The notes: generated from the sequence alone by a model not told the origin. Shown: positions 1-9,340, numbered from the stretch's first letter. The stretch: DNA of 64,000 nucleotides from Limibacterium fermenti (GCF_041902845.1 NZ_CP159486.1:3906001-3970000), one strand, 5' to 3'. A program made the numbers and translations.

Positions 1-1602
1 GCGTTGGTCGATGTGATGGGCGAGGCGTATCCCGAATTGGTTGCGCAGCGCTCTTTAGTGGAAAAGGTGATCAGGGAAGAGGAAGAGTCGTTTTTGCGGA
101 CGTTGGAGACGGGCATCCGTTTGCTGGAAAAACAAATGGAAGAGCATACCGCAAAAGGTGAAACGAAACTCGAAGGCGCGGTGGCTTTTAAATTATATGA
201 CACTTACGGATTTCCGTTGGATTTAACGGAACTCATCTTGCGGGAACACGGCATGACCGTCGACCACGACGGATTCGATGCCGAAATGCGTAAGCAGAAA
301 GAACGGGCGCGTCATGCGGCGGCCGTAGAAACCGGCGATTGGGTGCTGGTGCGCGACGGCGAACCGCAATTTGTCGGCTACGATAAGACGGAGGTCGAAA
401 CGCACATCCTGCGTTACCGGAAGGTGAAACAAAAAAACAAGTCTTTCTTTCAGATCGTTTTGTCGGTGTCTCCTTTTTATGCCGAAATGGGAGGCCAGGT
501 AGGCGATAGCGGTTGGCTTCTGACGGAAAACGGATCCATTGAGATTTTCGATACCAAGCGGGAAAATAACCTCGCTTTGCATCTTTCGAATAAGCTTCCC
601 GAAGAAACGGAAGGAACGTTTCTCGCCCGGATCGATACGCAAAAACGGACGGCCACCGAGTGCAACCATACGGCTACGCACTTAATGCACGAAGCCCTGC
701 GGGAGGTGTTGGGGAAACATGTCGAACAGAAGGGATCGTATGTATCGCCCGAATCGTTGCGCTTCGACTTCTCTCATTTTCAGAAGATGACCCGTGAGGA
801 AATCCGTCAAGTGGAAGAGTTGGTGACCGCTGCCATACGCGGCGATTTTCCGTTGGAAGAGCATCGGCAGGTGCCGATCGAAGAAGCGAAGGCTGCCGGG
901 GCGATGGCGTTATTCGGGGAGAAATACGGCGATACGGTTCGCACGGTACGCTTCGGCTCGTCGATCGAATTATGCGGAGGAACCCACATCTCGTCTACCG
1001 GCCGTATCGGAACATTCCGCATTGTGAGCGAAAGCGCCATCGCCGCCGGAGTACGCCGTATAGAAGCCGTAACCGCTAAAGCGTGTGAAGATTATCTGTA
1101 TGAGAAAGAAGAGATCCTTCAAGGCATAAGGGAATTGATCGTGGGCAGTTCTCCGGAAATCCTTACCGGACTGAGGAAGCTCATCGATGAAAACGAAGAG
1201 ATGAAGAAAAAGATCGTCGAGTTTACGAAAGAGAAGGCGCAACGACTGAAGAAAGCCATTCTTTCGCGTAAGGAGATTGTTAACGGAGTCTCTGTTTTCA
1301 AAGCCGTTTCGGAAACGGTGCCGCCGGAGGTTGTAAAAGATATAGCATTCTGGCTGCGAAACGAAGTGCCGGAGAATATGCTTTTCGTGGCAGGTACCTT
1401 GTCGGACGGTCGTCCGGGAATTACCTTGATGTTGAGCGATGATTTGGTCGCCAAAGGCTTGAATGCCGCCAAAATCATTCGTGAAGCCGCCAAACATATT
1501 CAGGGCGGCGGAGGCGGACAACCGCACTTCGCGACGGCAGGAGGTAAAAATCCTGACGGGCTGGCCGATGCGGTGGAAGCGATTATGCAGCAGTTGAAAT
1601 AA
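1..1602 (+). CDS. alaS: Alanine--tRNA ligase, C-terminal part (5' end outside window)
   Basis: This enzyme charges tRNA-Ala in the cytoplasm. The reading frame is open at base 1, so the N-terminal aminoacylation domain is missing and about 533 codons remain. What is left carries the editing domain, with the zinc-binding HTATH motif near residue 222 of the fragment and the matching CGGTH motif near residue 324. It ends in the glycine-rich DHHA1/C-Ala region (GGGGGQPHFATAGG) shortly before the stop. Nothing suggests decay: the gene is simply cut by the window edge. It converges on hemG, with a short inverted repeat between them. Confidence 0.97.
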   Translation, partial: ALVDVMGEAYPELVAQRSLVEKVIREEEESFLRTLETGIRLLEKQMEEHTAKGETKLEGAVAFKLYDTYGFPLDLTELILREHGMTVDHDGFDAEMRKQKERARHAAAVETGDWVLVRDGEPQFVGYDKTEVETHILRYRKVKQKNKSFFQIVLSVSPFYAEMGGQVGDSGWLLTENGSIEIFDTKRENNLALHLSNKLPEETEGTFLARIDTQKRTATECNHTATHLMHEALREVLGKHVEQKGSYVSPESLRFDFSHFQKMTREEIRQVEELVTAAIRGDFPLEEHRQVPIEEAKAAGAMALFGEKYGDTVRTVRFGSSIELCGGTHISSTGRIGTFRIVSESAIAAGVRRIEAVTAKACEDYLYEKEEILQGIRELIVGSSPEILTGLRKLIDENEEMKKKIVEFTKEKAQRLKKAILSRKEIVNGVSVFKAVSETVPPEVVKDIAFWLRNEVPENMLFVAGTLSDGRPGITLMLSDDLVAKGLNAAKIIREAAKHIQGGGGGQPHFATAGGKNPDGLADAVEAIMQQLK

Positions 1603-1611
1603 AAAATAAGC

Positions 1612-1631
1612 AGCCGGAACGGCAACCGGCT
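1612..1631. terminator. Inverted repeat between convergent alaS and hemG
   Basis: AGCCGG and CCGGCT form a 6-bp stem with an 8-base loop. Read on the minus strand, the stem is followed by TTATTTTTTATT, which fits a terminator for hemG. On the plus strand the following bases are only moderately T-rich. Confidence 0.5.
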
Positions 1632-1658
1632 CATTATTCGTCAAACGGGAGGGAGTCG

Positions 1659-2903
1659 TTAGACGGATGCCCGATTCACCGCCCGGTATCGCGCGCATTC
1701 ATCGGCCGAACGGTGGATGCAATCTTCCAACGACAACCCGTAATAATAATTTCCCAGGAAAAACGTATGCTTCTGCCGGCGTAACGCTTCCACTTGCTCG
1801 ATGATATCGGTATGTTCGAGGCGGGGAGAGGGTAATACGTGCAATTTAGCGGCGGTTTCGAGAATATCTTTTTCATCGATATTCAAAACCGTCCTTATCA
1901 GGCGAAGTTTTTCCGTTTCAGTCTTTTGCCCCTTATAAAAATGAAACGTGAAGCCCCGCAAACGGGGATGTTCCGCCGCATCCCGCGGAACCGCCGAGAG
2001 GAATTCATCCGATACGGGAATGATGCCCGCCACTTTTTGCAGGGTGAGTCTGTCCTTGTCCACAATCACCGTCATCGCTTCGGATTCGAACAAGCCGATG
2101 GTCTTTAGCCGCGCGCTGACCTCCGGCTCGATGTCCGCCGTCAATTGCGAAGCTATCTGGGGATTCGTGGCGAGCGCGATATTCCGGCTCCGGAAAGTTT
2201 CGCCCGCCGATGTTTCAACCGAATAGATTCCATCCGCCAACGTGACTTTCGCCGCTCCGCTGCTCGTCCTGACGGAGAAGCCTCCTTCCTCTGTCATCGC
2301 TTGTAGGAGCGATGACAATCCTTTGCTGAAAGAATATTTGCGCGGCATTTCCTTGTTCCGTTCCTTTCTCTTTTTCAAAAAGAATACCGCCGGATACTCA
2401 TCGGCATCCTGGCAAATCACCGCCCGGAACAACCGCCGGAAGAGCTTGTCGTAGTTCGACGCGCCCACCACCGGGCGAAAGGCTTGTTTCACCGTTTTCC
2501 CTTCCCTCGAGAAAGAAAACATCCGCCATCCGTGTGCGATTAAGGGCAGATACGATAGCTGCGACGCGACGCTTTTTAGGTGCCGGCCGTTGTGCAAGAC
2601 ATAGGAACATTTATCCAATGGCAGCAAATCCCGCTGTAATGCCGAATCCGTAACGATTGATAATAACCGAGTGTAGGAATTGTAACAGGTATGGGCGCCG
2701 AGTTCCGTCCAAAAGTCGGGATAGCGTTTCGGCGCGAAGGTGTCGATTTGTCCTCCCACGGACTTCTCCGCTTCCAATACGAGAACGCTGTCGCCGCTGT
2801 TCGCTGCCTGATACGCAAATGAGATGCCGCTGATGCCGCCTCCGATAACGATGCAGTCGAAAACGGATGTGCCGGGGCTGTTATTGCTTGTGTTGTGTGT
2901 CAT
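1659..2903 (-). CDS. hemG: Protoporphyrinogen oxidase (HemG/HemY-type flavoprotein)
   Basis: Predicted to oxidise protoporphyrinogen IX to protoporphyrin IX, the step before iron insertion in haem synthesis. The protein of about 414 residues opens with an FAD-binding Rossmann motif, CIVIGGGISGISFA (residues 17-30). It ends with a conserved GNYYYGLSLEDCI segment typical of the family, where the FAD domain closes. The start at 2903 (MTHNTSNN) was preferred because the frame upstream has no family character. A TATCTTTG box also lies only 5 bases before this ATG. It is divergent from the TonB receptor, and hemN lies in that operon, so the three probably work on the same pathway. Other FAD-dependent amine oxidases are a less likely alternative. 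Confidence 0.86.
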   Translation of the reverse strand: MTHNTSNNSPGTSVFDCIVIGGGISGISFAYQAANSGDSVLVLEAEKSVGGQIDTFAPKRYPDFWTELGAHTCYNSYTRLLSIVTDSALQRDLLPLDKCSYVLHNGRHLKSVASQLSYLPLIAHGWRMFSFSREGKTVKQAFRPVVGASNYDKLFRRLFRAVICQDADEYPAVFFLKKRKERNKEMPRKYSFSKGLSSLLQAMTEEGGFSVRTSSGAAKVTLADGIYSVETSAGETFRSRNIALATNPQIASQLTADIEPEVSARLKTIGLFESEAMTVIVDKDRLTLQKVAGIIPVSDEFLSAVPRDAAEHPRLRGFTFHFYKGQKTETEKLRLIRTVLNIDEKDILETAAKLHVLPSPRLEHTDIIEQVEALRRQKHTFFLGNYYYGLSLEDCIHRSADECARYRAVNRASV

Positions 2904-2907
2904 GCCG

Positions 2908-2915
2908 CAAAGATA
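2908..2915 (-). promoter_or_regulatory. Bacteroidetes -7 box for hemG
   Basis: TATCTTTG on the minus strand matches TAnnTTTG. It lies 5 bases before the chosen hemG ATG, which implies a leaderless or nearly leaderless transcript. Confidence 0.55.
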
Positions 2916-2988
2916 GAATAAATCTTTCGGATATGCCGCAGGATAACAATCACTATAAGTAGTGATTGTGCGCTGTTTTTTATTTGTG

Positions 2989-2996
2989 TACTTTTG
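2989..2996 (+). promoter_or_regulatory. Bacteroidetes -7 box for the TonB-MFS-hemN operon
   Basis: TACTTTTG matches TAnnTTTG. Transcription would start at about 3001-3005. That makes the in-frame ATG at 3016 more likely than the ATG at 3001 as the translation start. Confidence 0.55.
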
Positions 2997-3015
2997 CAAG
3001 ATGAAAAGTTGGCTG

Positions 3016-5115
3016 ATGAAAAAAGGATTTTTGCTTCCATTGGGAATCGTGTTCGCCCTTGCGATACAGGCTAAGGAGAAGGACGCACCGCTTGCGGAGG
3101 ATTCTGTCGCGTTGTCGTATAACATTCACGAAGTGGTGATTGTGGGCGTTAAGGGGGGAAAGGACTTGACGGTGCAGCCGGTGTCGGCCACGCAGTTGTT
3201 CGGGCAGATGATTGCGGAAAGCAATATCTATAACCTCAAAGACCTGAACGGCTTCATCCCTAATTTCTTTATGCCCGAATATGGTTCCAAACTGACTTCG
3301 CCCGTGTATGTCCGCGGCATCGGCTCGCGCATCAACGCGCCGTCGGTAGGGCTTTATGTAGACGGCATTCCCTATTTCGACCGTTCCTCGTTCGATTTTC
3401 ATCTGCAAAACATCGAACGCATCGAAGTGCTGCGGGGGCCTCAAGGCACCTTGTACGGGCGCAATACCATGGGCGGAATCATCAACGTATATACCCAATC
3501 GCCTTTTCGCAGCAAGGGGTCGACCATGCAGTTCTCTGCCGGCAGTCACGGCAATTACAAGGCGGCCGCATCCCATATCGGAAACATCGGCGGGCGCTTC
3601 GGTTATTCCTTGTCGGGCAGTTATAACAAGACGGGCGGCTATATCAAAAACGAATATAACGGTGAAAACGCCGATGCCATGGATGTGGCGACCGGCCGCA
3701 TCCGTTTGGGATGGAATATCCGCCCGCAGTTGACGGCTTACCTGACGTCGGCGTATGAGTATTCCGACCAGCAGGCCTATCCCTACGGTATCTACGATGC
3801 GGAGCGCAACACGGTCGATAAGGTCGATTACAATGCCCCGTCGTATTACCGCAGGCACCTGTCGAACAACGGGCTGACCGTGGAATATGCCGCCCCTTCG
3901 TTCCGGTTGGGGTCGCAAACCTCTTTTCAGTACTTCGACGGAAAGCAGGGTATCGACCAGGATTTTACGCCTAACGACGCTCTTTTCGTGACGTTCACGC
4001 ACCGGCAGCAGATGGTTTCGCACGAAACCAATATACAGTCCGTCGGGAAAAAGAAATACGATTGGCAGTTCGGCGTGTTTGCGTTCCGGCAGAATTATTC
4101 CCAAACCAACGATATCGAATACCGCGCTTTTTCGGATAGCCTGAAGGTCACTTCGGTAACAACTCCCACCACCGGCTTCGCGCTGTATCATCAATCGACG
4201 TTGAACGACCTGTTCTTCGAAGGCCTGTCGGCGACCGTCGGCGTGCGTTACGATCGGGAGAAAATAACGATGGAGAATCGGACCAAAACCTTTTCGAAAA
4301 GCGGTGTCGAAGAAAACCAAAGCCCCGTCACGGGTCGCGATGTGTACCATCAAGTTACCCCTAAATTTTCGCTGCAATACAATTTCACCGCCGACCGTCT
4401 GGCCTACCTGTCCGCCACGAAAGGCTACAAAGCGGGAGGCTTCAACACTACGGCGGAGGAAGAAAAAGACCGCGTGTTCAAGCCGGAGCATAGCTGGAGT
4501 TACGAGGCGGGCGCCAAAGGCGTGTTCTTCGACGGCCGGCTGCATGCCGATGCCAGCTTGTTTTACATCGACTGGACCGACCAGCAAATCACACAGCGGC
4601 GCGCTTCCGAACAAGGTTTTAAACTGCGTAATGCGGGAAAGTCAGCAAGCAAAGGGTTGGAAATATCGGCTTCGGTTTTCCCCTCGAAGGCACTCGGGCT
4701 GCATGTGGACTACGGCTATACGCATGCGGTGTTTAAGGATTATGTATATAACGAGAGCGCGGGCATCGATTATAGCGGAAATTTCTTATCTTTGGTGCCT
4801 CGCAATACGGTATCGGTAGCGGCGGACTATACCGTTCCCGTTAACAGGGAATGGCTCGACCGCATAAAACTGAATGCCCGTTATTCCGGGCTCGGCAAAT
4901 TGTATTGGGATGATAAAAACGAGGCGGTGCAAGACTATTATTCGCAGGTAAATGCCACCGTTTCGTTTATCCGCAAGGGCGTATCGGTGGAAGTATGGGC
5001 GAAAAACCTCACGAATGAAAAGTATGTCACCTATTATTTCGAGATGGGCAAAAACCGGTTTGGGCAGCCGTCCAAACCTTTTTCGTTCGGAGTCGATATG
5101 ACGATTTCTATTTAA
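3016..5115 (+). CDS. TonB-dependent outer-membrane receptor, candidate porphyrin/haem uptake
   Basis: A TonB-dependent receptor of about 699 residues that imports a scarce ligand across the outer membrane. From ATG 3016 it begins with a signal peptide (MKKGFLLPLGIVFALAIQA). ATG 3001 is an alternative start, but it sits at the predicted transcription start. A plug domain follows with RGIGSRINAPSVGLYVDG and IERIEVLRGPQGTLYGRNT. Then comes a long beta-barrel that closes on an aromatic-rich strand (PFSFGVDMTISI). It has no STN domain and no carboxypeptidase-like domain, so it is not a SusC protein. It lies 22 bp before an MFS gene and in one operon with hemN. Together with the divergent hemG this suggests, but does not prove, a porphyrin or haem ligand. 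Confidence 0.85.
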   Translation: MKKGFLLPLGIVFALAIQAKEKDAPLAEDSVALSYNIHEVVIVGVKGGKDLTVQPVSATQLFGQMIAESNIYNLKDLNGFIPNFFMPEYGSKLTSPVYVRGIGSRINAPSVGLYVDGIPYFDRSSFDFHLQNIERIEVLRGPQGTLYGRNTMGGIINVYTQSPFRSKGSTMQFSAGSHGNYKAAASHIGNIGGRFGYSLSGSYNKTGGYIKNEYNGENADAMDVATGRIRLGWNIRPQLTAYLTSAYEYSDQQAYPYGIYDAERNTVDKVDYNAPSYYRRHLSNNGLTVEYAAPSFRLGSQTSFQYFDGKQGIDQDFTPNDALFVTFTHRQQMVSHETNIQSVGKKKYDWQFGVFAFRQNYSQTNDIEYRAFSDSLKVTSVTTPTTGFALYHQSTLNDLFFEGLSATVGVRYDREKITMENRTKTFSKSGVEENQSPVTGRDVYHQVTPKFSLQYNFTADRLAYLSATKGYKAGGFNTTAEEEKDRVFKPEHSWSYEAGAKGVFFDGRLHADASLFYIDWTDQQITQRRASEQGFKLRNAGKSASKGLEISASVFPSKALGLHVDYGYTHAVFKDYVYNESAGIDYSGNFLSLVPRNTVSVAADYTVPVNREWLDRIKLNARYSGLGKLYWDDKNEAVQDYYSQVNATVSFIRKGVSVEVWAKNLTNEKYVTYYFEMGKNRFGQPSKPFSFGVDMTISI

Positions 5116-5137
5116 ACCTAACGACGGAGTACATCGC

Positions 5138-6364
5138 ATGAGTTGGAACATCCGAAAGGGAGGAAAGCTGTTTACATTCCTTTGCCTGTATATCGCCCAA
5201 ACCATCCCGATGAGTTTTTTCTCGACGGTATTGCCCGTCATTATGCGGCAACAACAGTTCCCGCTGGAGATTATCGGGATGCTTCAACTGATGAAGTTGC
5301 CGTGGGTGCTCAAGTTCGTTTGGTCGCCGGCGGTAGACCGCACGTGTTTCCGCCTGCACGATTATAAACGGTGGATATTTTCGGCCGAAATCATCTATGC
5401 CGGCATTATCCTTGCCGTGTCGTTCCTCGACTTCCACGTGACGCCGTGGTTGATTATCGGGCTGATCATCGCTTCGTTCATCGCCTCTGCGACACAAGAT
5501 ATCGCCACCGACGCCCTTGCCGTGGTTTCTTTCGGTAAAAAAGACAAGAGCATGGTCAACAGCATGCAATCCATCGGCAGTTTCGGCGGGGCGATGGTCG
5601 GCGGCGGGTTGTTGTTGCTGTTATACCATCGCATCGGATGGGCCTCGTTGCTTCCGTATCTGGCGCTGTTTGTCGTCCTATCGCTTATCCCGTTGTTTTT
5701 CTTCAAGGAAAAGCATTTGGAAAAGCCCATTTCGAAGGAAAAAATGCCGAAGCCCAATCCCGACGACCTGTTCGGATTTTTCAAGCAGAAGAACATCTGG
5801 AAGCAGGTTGTCTTTCTCTTTTTGTATAATGCCGGCATTATCGGCATACTGGCCATGCTGAAGCCGATGCTTGTGGACTACGGATATTCGGTCAGGCAAA
5901 TCGGCATCATGTCGGGCATCGTAGGCACATCGGTCGGTTGCATCGCCTCCTTCGCGGGAGGTTTCATCGTCAGGAAAATCGGTCGGAGGACCGCCCGGGC
6001 GTTATTCGCTTTCCTCGTTCTTCTTACGGCAGCCTATTTCTATCTGTTGGTGGCAATGCTGCCGGTAAATACCGCCACGCTGCACTTCGGCATCTCGTTG
6101 CTTTGGGGCAGTTACGGGCTGGCGACGATTGTCGTTTATACGACTTCGATGGATTGCGTGCGGAAGGGGTACGAAGGGACCGACTTCACGATACAAACCG
6201 TTATCACGCATTTCAGCGGGATGTTGATGGCGATTGTAGCCGGCAAGCTGGCCGGCATGTTCGGTTACGGTACGTTGTTTCTTATCGAGACCGGCATTGC
6301 TTTCGTCTCGCTGAGTTATTTATTGATTGCCTTCGGGCGTAAAAAAGTCAGGCATACATCATGA
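5138..6364 (+). CDS. MFS transporter (AmpG-like)
   Basis: A 408-residue inner-membrane protein with about 12 hydrophobic segments. The N-terminus (FTFLCLYIAQTIPMSFFSTV) and the segment LPWVLKFVWSPAVDR resemble the AmpG/PAT group of the major facilitator superfamily. It follows the TonB receptor by 22 bp and overlaps hemN by 4 bases (ATGA), so the three genes are translationally coupled. Classical AmpG carries muropeptides. Here the neighbours suggest it moves a porphyrin or related ligand from periplasm to cytoplasm after the receptor delivers it. The substrate is inferred from position only. Confidence 0.8.
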   Translation: MSWNIRKGGKLFTFLCLYIAQTIPMSFFSTVLPVIMRQQQFPLEIIGMLQLMKLPWVLKFVWSPAVDRTCFRLHDYKRWIFSAEIIYAGIILAVSFLDFHVTPWLIIGLIIASFIASATQDIATDALAVVSFGKKDKSMVNSMQSIGSFGGAMVGGGLLLLLYHRIGWASLLPYLALFVVLSLIPLFFFKEKHLEKPISKEKMPKPNPDDLFGFFKQKNIWKQVVFLFLYNAGIIGILAMLKPMLVDYGYSVRQIGIMSGIVGTSVGCIASFAGGFIVRKIGRRTARALFAFLVLLTAAYFYLLVAMLPVNTATLHFGISLLWGSYGLATIVVYTTSMDCVRKGYEGTDFTIQTVITHFSGMLMAIVAGKLAGMFGYGTLFLIETGIAFVSLSYLLIAFGRKKVRHTS

Positions 6365-7728
6365 ATCAAGAAATCATTCAAAAGTATAGTGTTCCCGTAC
6401 CGAGATATACCAGTTATCCGCCGGCGAACTATTTCAACGATTCCTTTACCGCCGAATCGTACAGGGAAGCGGTGATCGCTTCGAATGACGCTTCCCCGCA
6501 GCACATTTCCATCTATATCCATATCCCCTTTTGCTTCCGGATGTGTTACTATTGCGGCTGTAACGCCATGCTTCTCCGGAGCCCCGCGAGCGTCGAAGCA
6601 TACCGGGAAGCATTGAAAAAAGAGATGCGCCTCGTGTTGCCGTTATTATCGCACGGCCGGAAGATTTCTCAAATACACTACGGCGGCGGAACGCCCACTT
6701 CCCAGCCGGCCTCTTTTCTACAGGAACTGAATGAAATCGTTCTTTCGGAGTTCGATTGTATCGATCAACCTGAAATTGCGATCGAATGTCATCCGGGATA
6801 TATGGATGAAACGTATTGGAAAACCTTGCCGGATATCGGTTTTAACCGCGTGAGTATCGGCATTCAGGATTTTAAGGAAGAAGTGTTGCGAACCACCCGC
6901 CGCAAGGGCAGCCGCCTGCCGCTGGAGGATATTGTGGGCTGGCTCCGCGAAAAGCAAGTGTCGGTGAATTTCGACTTTATCTACGGCCTGCCGTTGCAAA
7001 CGAGGGAGTCTTTTTCGGAAAGCATCCGTCATGCCGTCGACATACAGCCCGATCGGATCGTTACTTTTTCGTATGCTCATGTACCATGGGTCAATCCGTT
7101 GCAAAAGAAGCTGGAAGTCGCCGGTCTGCCCGGGCCTGTCCTGAAGAGCAACCTGTTTGACGATGCCGCCTCTATCCTTACGCATGCCGGTTATAAAGCC
7201 ATCGGCATGGATCATTTTGTGCTGCCCGACGATGAGCTTTATCATGCGTTGCAGGAAAAAACGCTTGCCCGTAACTTTCAGGGGTATTGCACCCGTCACA
7301 CCACCGGGCAGGTGTATGCTTTCGGAGTGACCGGCATCAGCCAGTTATCCAACTCGTACAGCCAGAATGTGAAAGATCTCGACACCTATATCTCGATGGT
7401 GAATGCCGGCCGCCTGCCCGTACTGAAAGGTTATTCGCTGAACCGCGAAGAGCAACTTGCCCGGGAGGTTATCTCTACCTTGATGTGTAATTATTCGGTG
7501 AATTGGGAAGAGGTCGCTTCTTCTGCGGGCGTTCCTGTCGGGCAGGTGAAGCAGGCGATCCATTATGATGAACAGGTCTTGAAGGCTTTCGCCGATGACG
7601 GAATCCTTGTTTTTGATGAAACGGCTATTCATGTCCTACCCGAAGCGGCGCCCTTTGTGCGTAATGTCGCGGCGGCATTGGATAAATTGATGCTCCATTC
7701 GGACAAGAAATTTTCCAAATCACTCTGA
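6361..7728 (+). CDS. hemN: Oxygen-independent coproporphyrinogen III oxidase (radical SAM)
   Basis: Converts coproporphyrinogen III to protoporphyrinogen IX without oxygen, in the cytoplasm. The 455-residue length is that of true HemN. The N-terminus VPRYTSYPPANYF is the HemN-specific start. The radical SAM cluster motif CFRMCYYCGCN (CxxxCxxCxC) lies near residue 60, followed by the glycine-rich HYGGGTPT. The C-terminal HemN domain is present. The start codon overlaps the MFS stop codon as ATGA. Its product is the substrate of the HemG encoded 3.5 kb away on the other strand. Haem-chaperone HemW paralogues share the fold but lack the VPRYTSYP start and one cluster residue. Confidence 0.93.
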   Translation: MNQEIIQKYSVPVPRYTSYPPANYFNDSFTAESYREAVIASNDASPQHISIYIHIPFCFRMCYYCGCNAMLLRSPASVEAYREALKKEMRLVLPLLSHGRKISQIHYGGGTPTSQPASFLQELNEIVLSEFDCIDQPEIAIECHPGYMDETYWKTLPDIGFNRVSIGIQDFKEEVLRTTRRKGSRLPLEDIVGWLREKQVSVNFDFIYGLPLQTRESFSESIRHAVDIQPDRIVTFSYAHVPWVNPLQKKLEVAGLPGPVLKSNLFDDAASILTHAGYKAIGMDHFVLPDDELYHALQEKTLARNFQGYCTRHTTGQVYAFGVTGISQLSNSYSQNVKDLDTYISMVNAGRLPVLKGYSLNREEQLAREVISTLMCNYSVNWEEVASSAGVPVGQVKQAIHYDEQVLKAFADDGILVFDETAIHVLPEAAPFVRNVAAALDKLMLHSDKKFSKSL

Positions 7729-7740
7729 GTCGAGTCCCGC

Positions 7741-7971
7741 CTTTATATGCAGGAATCCAATTTAAGCGTCCAGAAATGGTGAATTTGCGCGCAGGAATGG
7801 CTCAAAAGCATGGATGAATGATGAATTAACGTGCAGAAATCATCGGTAAGCACGCAGAAATGGCCGGTAAGCGTATAGAAATGGATAAGAAGCACGCAGG
7901 AATGGCCGGTAAGCATGTAGGAATGGTCGGGAACCGCGTAAGAATGATCGGGACGGCTGTCAGAACCATTC
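7741..7971. repeat. Eleven degenerate 21-bp tandem repeats
   Basis: The spacer between hemN and the CoA-transferase gene divides without gaps into eleven units of exactly 21 bp, starting at 7741, 7762, 7783 and so on. The best conserved core is GCAGAAATGG or GCAGGAATGG, preceded by GTAAGC. Units in the middle (7825-7929) are most alike and outer ones decay. Because 21 is a multiple of three, the plus strand holds an open run of heptads such as MAGKHAG from about 7817, with no convincing start. Confidence 0.85.
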
Positions 7972-8003
7972 CTCCGCAGAAAACGCCCAAATTAAGGGAT
8001 GAA

Positions 8004-9305
8004 TTATTTTCGTTTGAATAACGCGAAGTAATTTCGCTCCAGCTCTTCCCTGAAATCGGGATGCGCAATTTCTATCAGTTGCTTTGCCCGTTCGCGGAGG
8101 CTTTGTCCGCGAAGATGCGCAATGCCGTATTCGGTGATAATGTAATCGACATCGTTGCGCGAAGTCGTTACCGCAGCTCCTTGTTTAAGGAAAGGGACGA
8201 TTCTCGATATTGTTCCGCCTACGGCCGTCGACGGGAGCGCCATAATCGATTTGCCCCCTTTCGACAGGCGCGCCCCCTGCACATAATCCACCTGCCCGCC
8301 CGTGCCGCTGTAAGTATAAGAGCCGATGGATTCGGCCGCCACCTGTCCGTTGAAATCCACCTCGATGCAGGAGTTGAGCGCAATCATTTTATCATTCTTC
8401 GCAATGTTGAACGGACTGTTGGTATAATCCACCGGATAGGCTTCGAGCATGGGGTTATTATCGGCGAAATCATACGTTTCCCGGTCTCCCATGAGGAAGG
8501 TGTAAATGATCTTTTCTTGATGGAAAGTCTTTCGTTTTCCGGTAATCACCCCTTTTTTCACCAAATCCACGATTCCCGGAGTGAACAGTTCGGTATGGAT
8601 ACCGAGGTCTTTCCGGTCGTCGAGGAGCATCAGCACCGCGTCGGGGATCGCGCCGATGCCGATTTGCAATGTCGCGCCGTCATCGATCAACGAAGAACAA
8701 TGATGAGCAATCTTTTTTTCCAGTTCGCCGATAGTCGATTTTTGTACTTCAGGTAGCGGGTGCGATGCTTCCACAATATAATGCAGGTCGGTCACCGCGA
8801 TTTTATTTTCCGGGCCCAATGTACGGGGCATGCGGTCGTTCATCTCTGCGATGATGGTATGGGCATTGCGGCACGCGGCCTTGATGTAATCGACCGACAC
8901 GCCGAAGCTGCAATAGCCGTCGTTGTCGGGCGGCGTTACCTGAATAACCGCCACATCCACCGGAAACGATTTGATATCGAACATCGCCGGCAACTGCTGA
9001 AAATAACACGGGTAGAAGTCGGCACGCCCTTCCTCTACGGCTTTTCGCGAAACGTCGTTAAGGAAGCTCGATCGCAGGCGAAAGTGTTTTTCTACGCCGG
9101 GAGCCAGATGTACCGCATCGCCCACATAAAGCATGTGGAAGATCGACACATCGCGGTAGTCCTCTTTATGGTCGATCAACACTCTGTTGATGGTGGACGG
9201 GCATGCGGCGGCATGGCTGTATACCAAGTGGTCGCCCGATCGGATGGCTTTTATCGCTTCTTCGGCCGTGCAGGTATGGATGGCAAGATATTCTCTCCAG
9301 TTCAT
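8004..9305 (-). CDS. Acetyl-CoA hydrolase/CoA-transferase family (4-hydroxybutyrate/butyrate CoA-transferase-like)
   Basis: Predicted to transfer CoA between short-chain acids such as acetate, butyrate or 4-hydroxybutyrate in fermentation. The protein of about 433 residues spans both halves of the family. The C-terminal half holds SCIEVDFNGQVAAESIG and YSGTGGQVDYVQGA, which are characteristic of the Cat/AbfT branch. The conserved IITEYGIAHLRG segment lies near the end. ATG 9305 (MNWREYL) was chosen over ATG 9317 because the family usually begins close to this residue. A TATTTTTG promoter box lies at 9341-9348. It is a single gene, and the exact acyl substrate cannot be read from sequence. Confidence 0.85.
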   Translation of the reverse strand: MNWREYLAIHTCTAEEAIKAIRSGDHLVYSHAAACPSTINRVLIDHKEDYRDVSIFHMLYVGDAVHLAPGVEKHFRLRSSFLNDVSRKAVEEGRADFYPCYFQQLPAMFDIKSFPVDVAVIQVTPPDNDGYCSFGVSVDYIKAACRNAHTIIAEMNDRMPRTLGPENKIAVTDLHYIVEASHPLPEVQKSTIGELEKKIAHHCSSLIDDGATLQIGIGAIPDAVLMLLDDRKDLGIHTELFTPGIVDLVKKGVITGKRKTFHQEKIIYTFLMGDRETYDFADNNPMLEAYPVDYTNSPFNIAKNDKMIALNSCIEVDFNGQVAAESIGSYTYSGTGGQVDYVQGARLSKGGKSIMALPSTAVGGTISRIVPFLKQGAAVTTSRNDVDYIITEYGIAHLRGQSLRERAKQLIEIAHPDFREELERNYFALFKRK

Positions 9306-9340
9306 TGCGGTAATCATTAACGGTTCACAGGAACATCTTG

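Noticed and set aside
2980..4614. Long minus-strand open frame opposite the TonB receptor
   Set aside because: It is the antisense shadow of a clear receptor gene, with arginine/histidine-rich sequence and no family features.
7741..7971. Possible CRISPR array
   Set aside because: Units are contiguous, degenerate and only 21 bp, with no constant repeat/unique spacer pattern and no cas genes.
7826..8068. 80-codon minus-strand frame over the 21-bp repeats
   Set aside because: Its heptads come from the repeat length; it overlaps the CoA-transferase end and lacks a plausible start.
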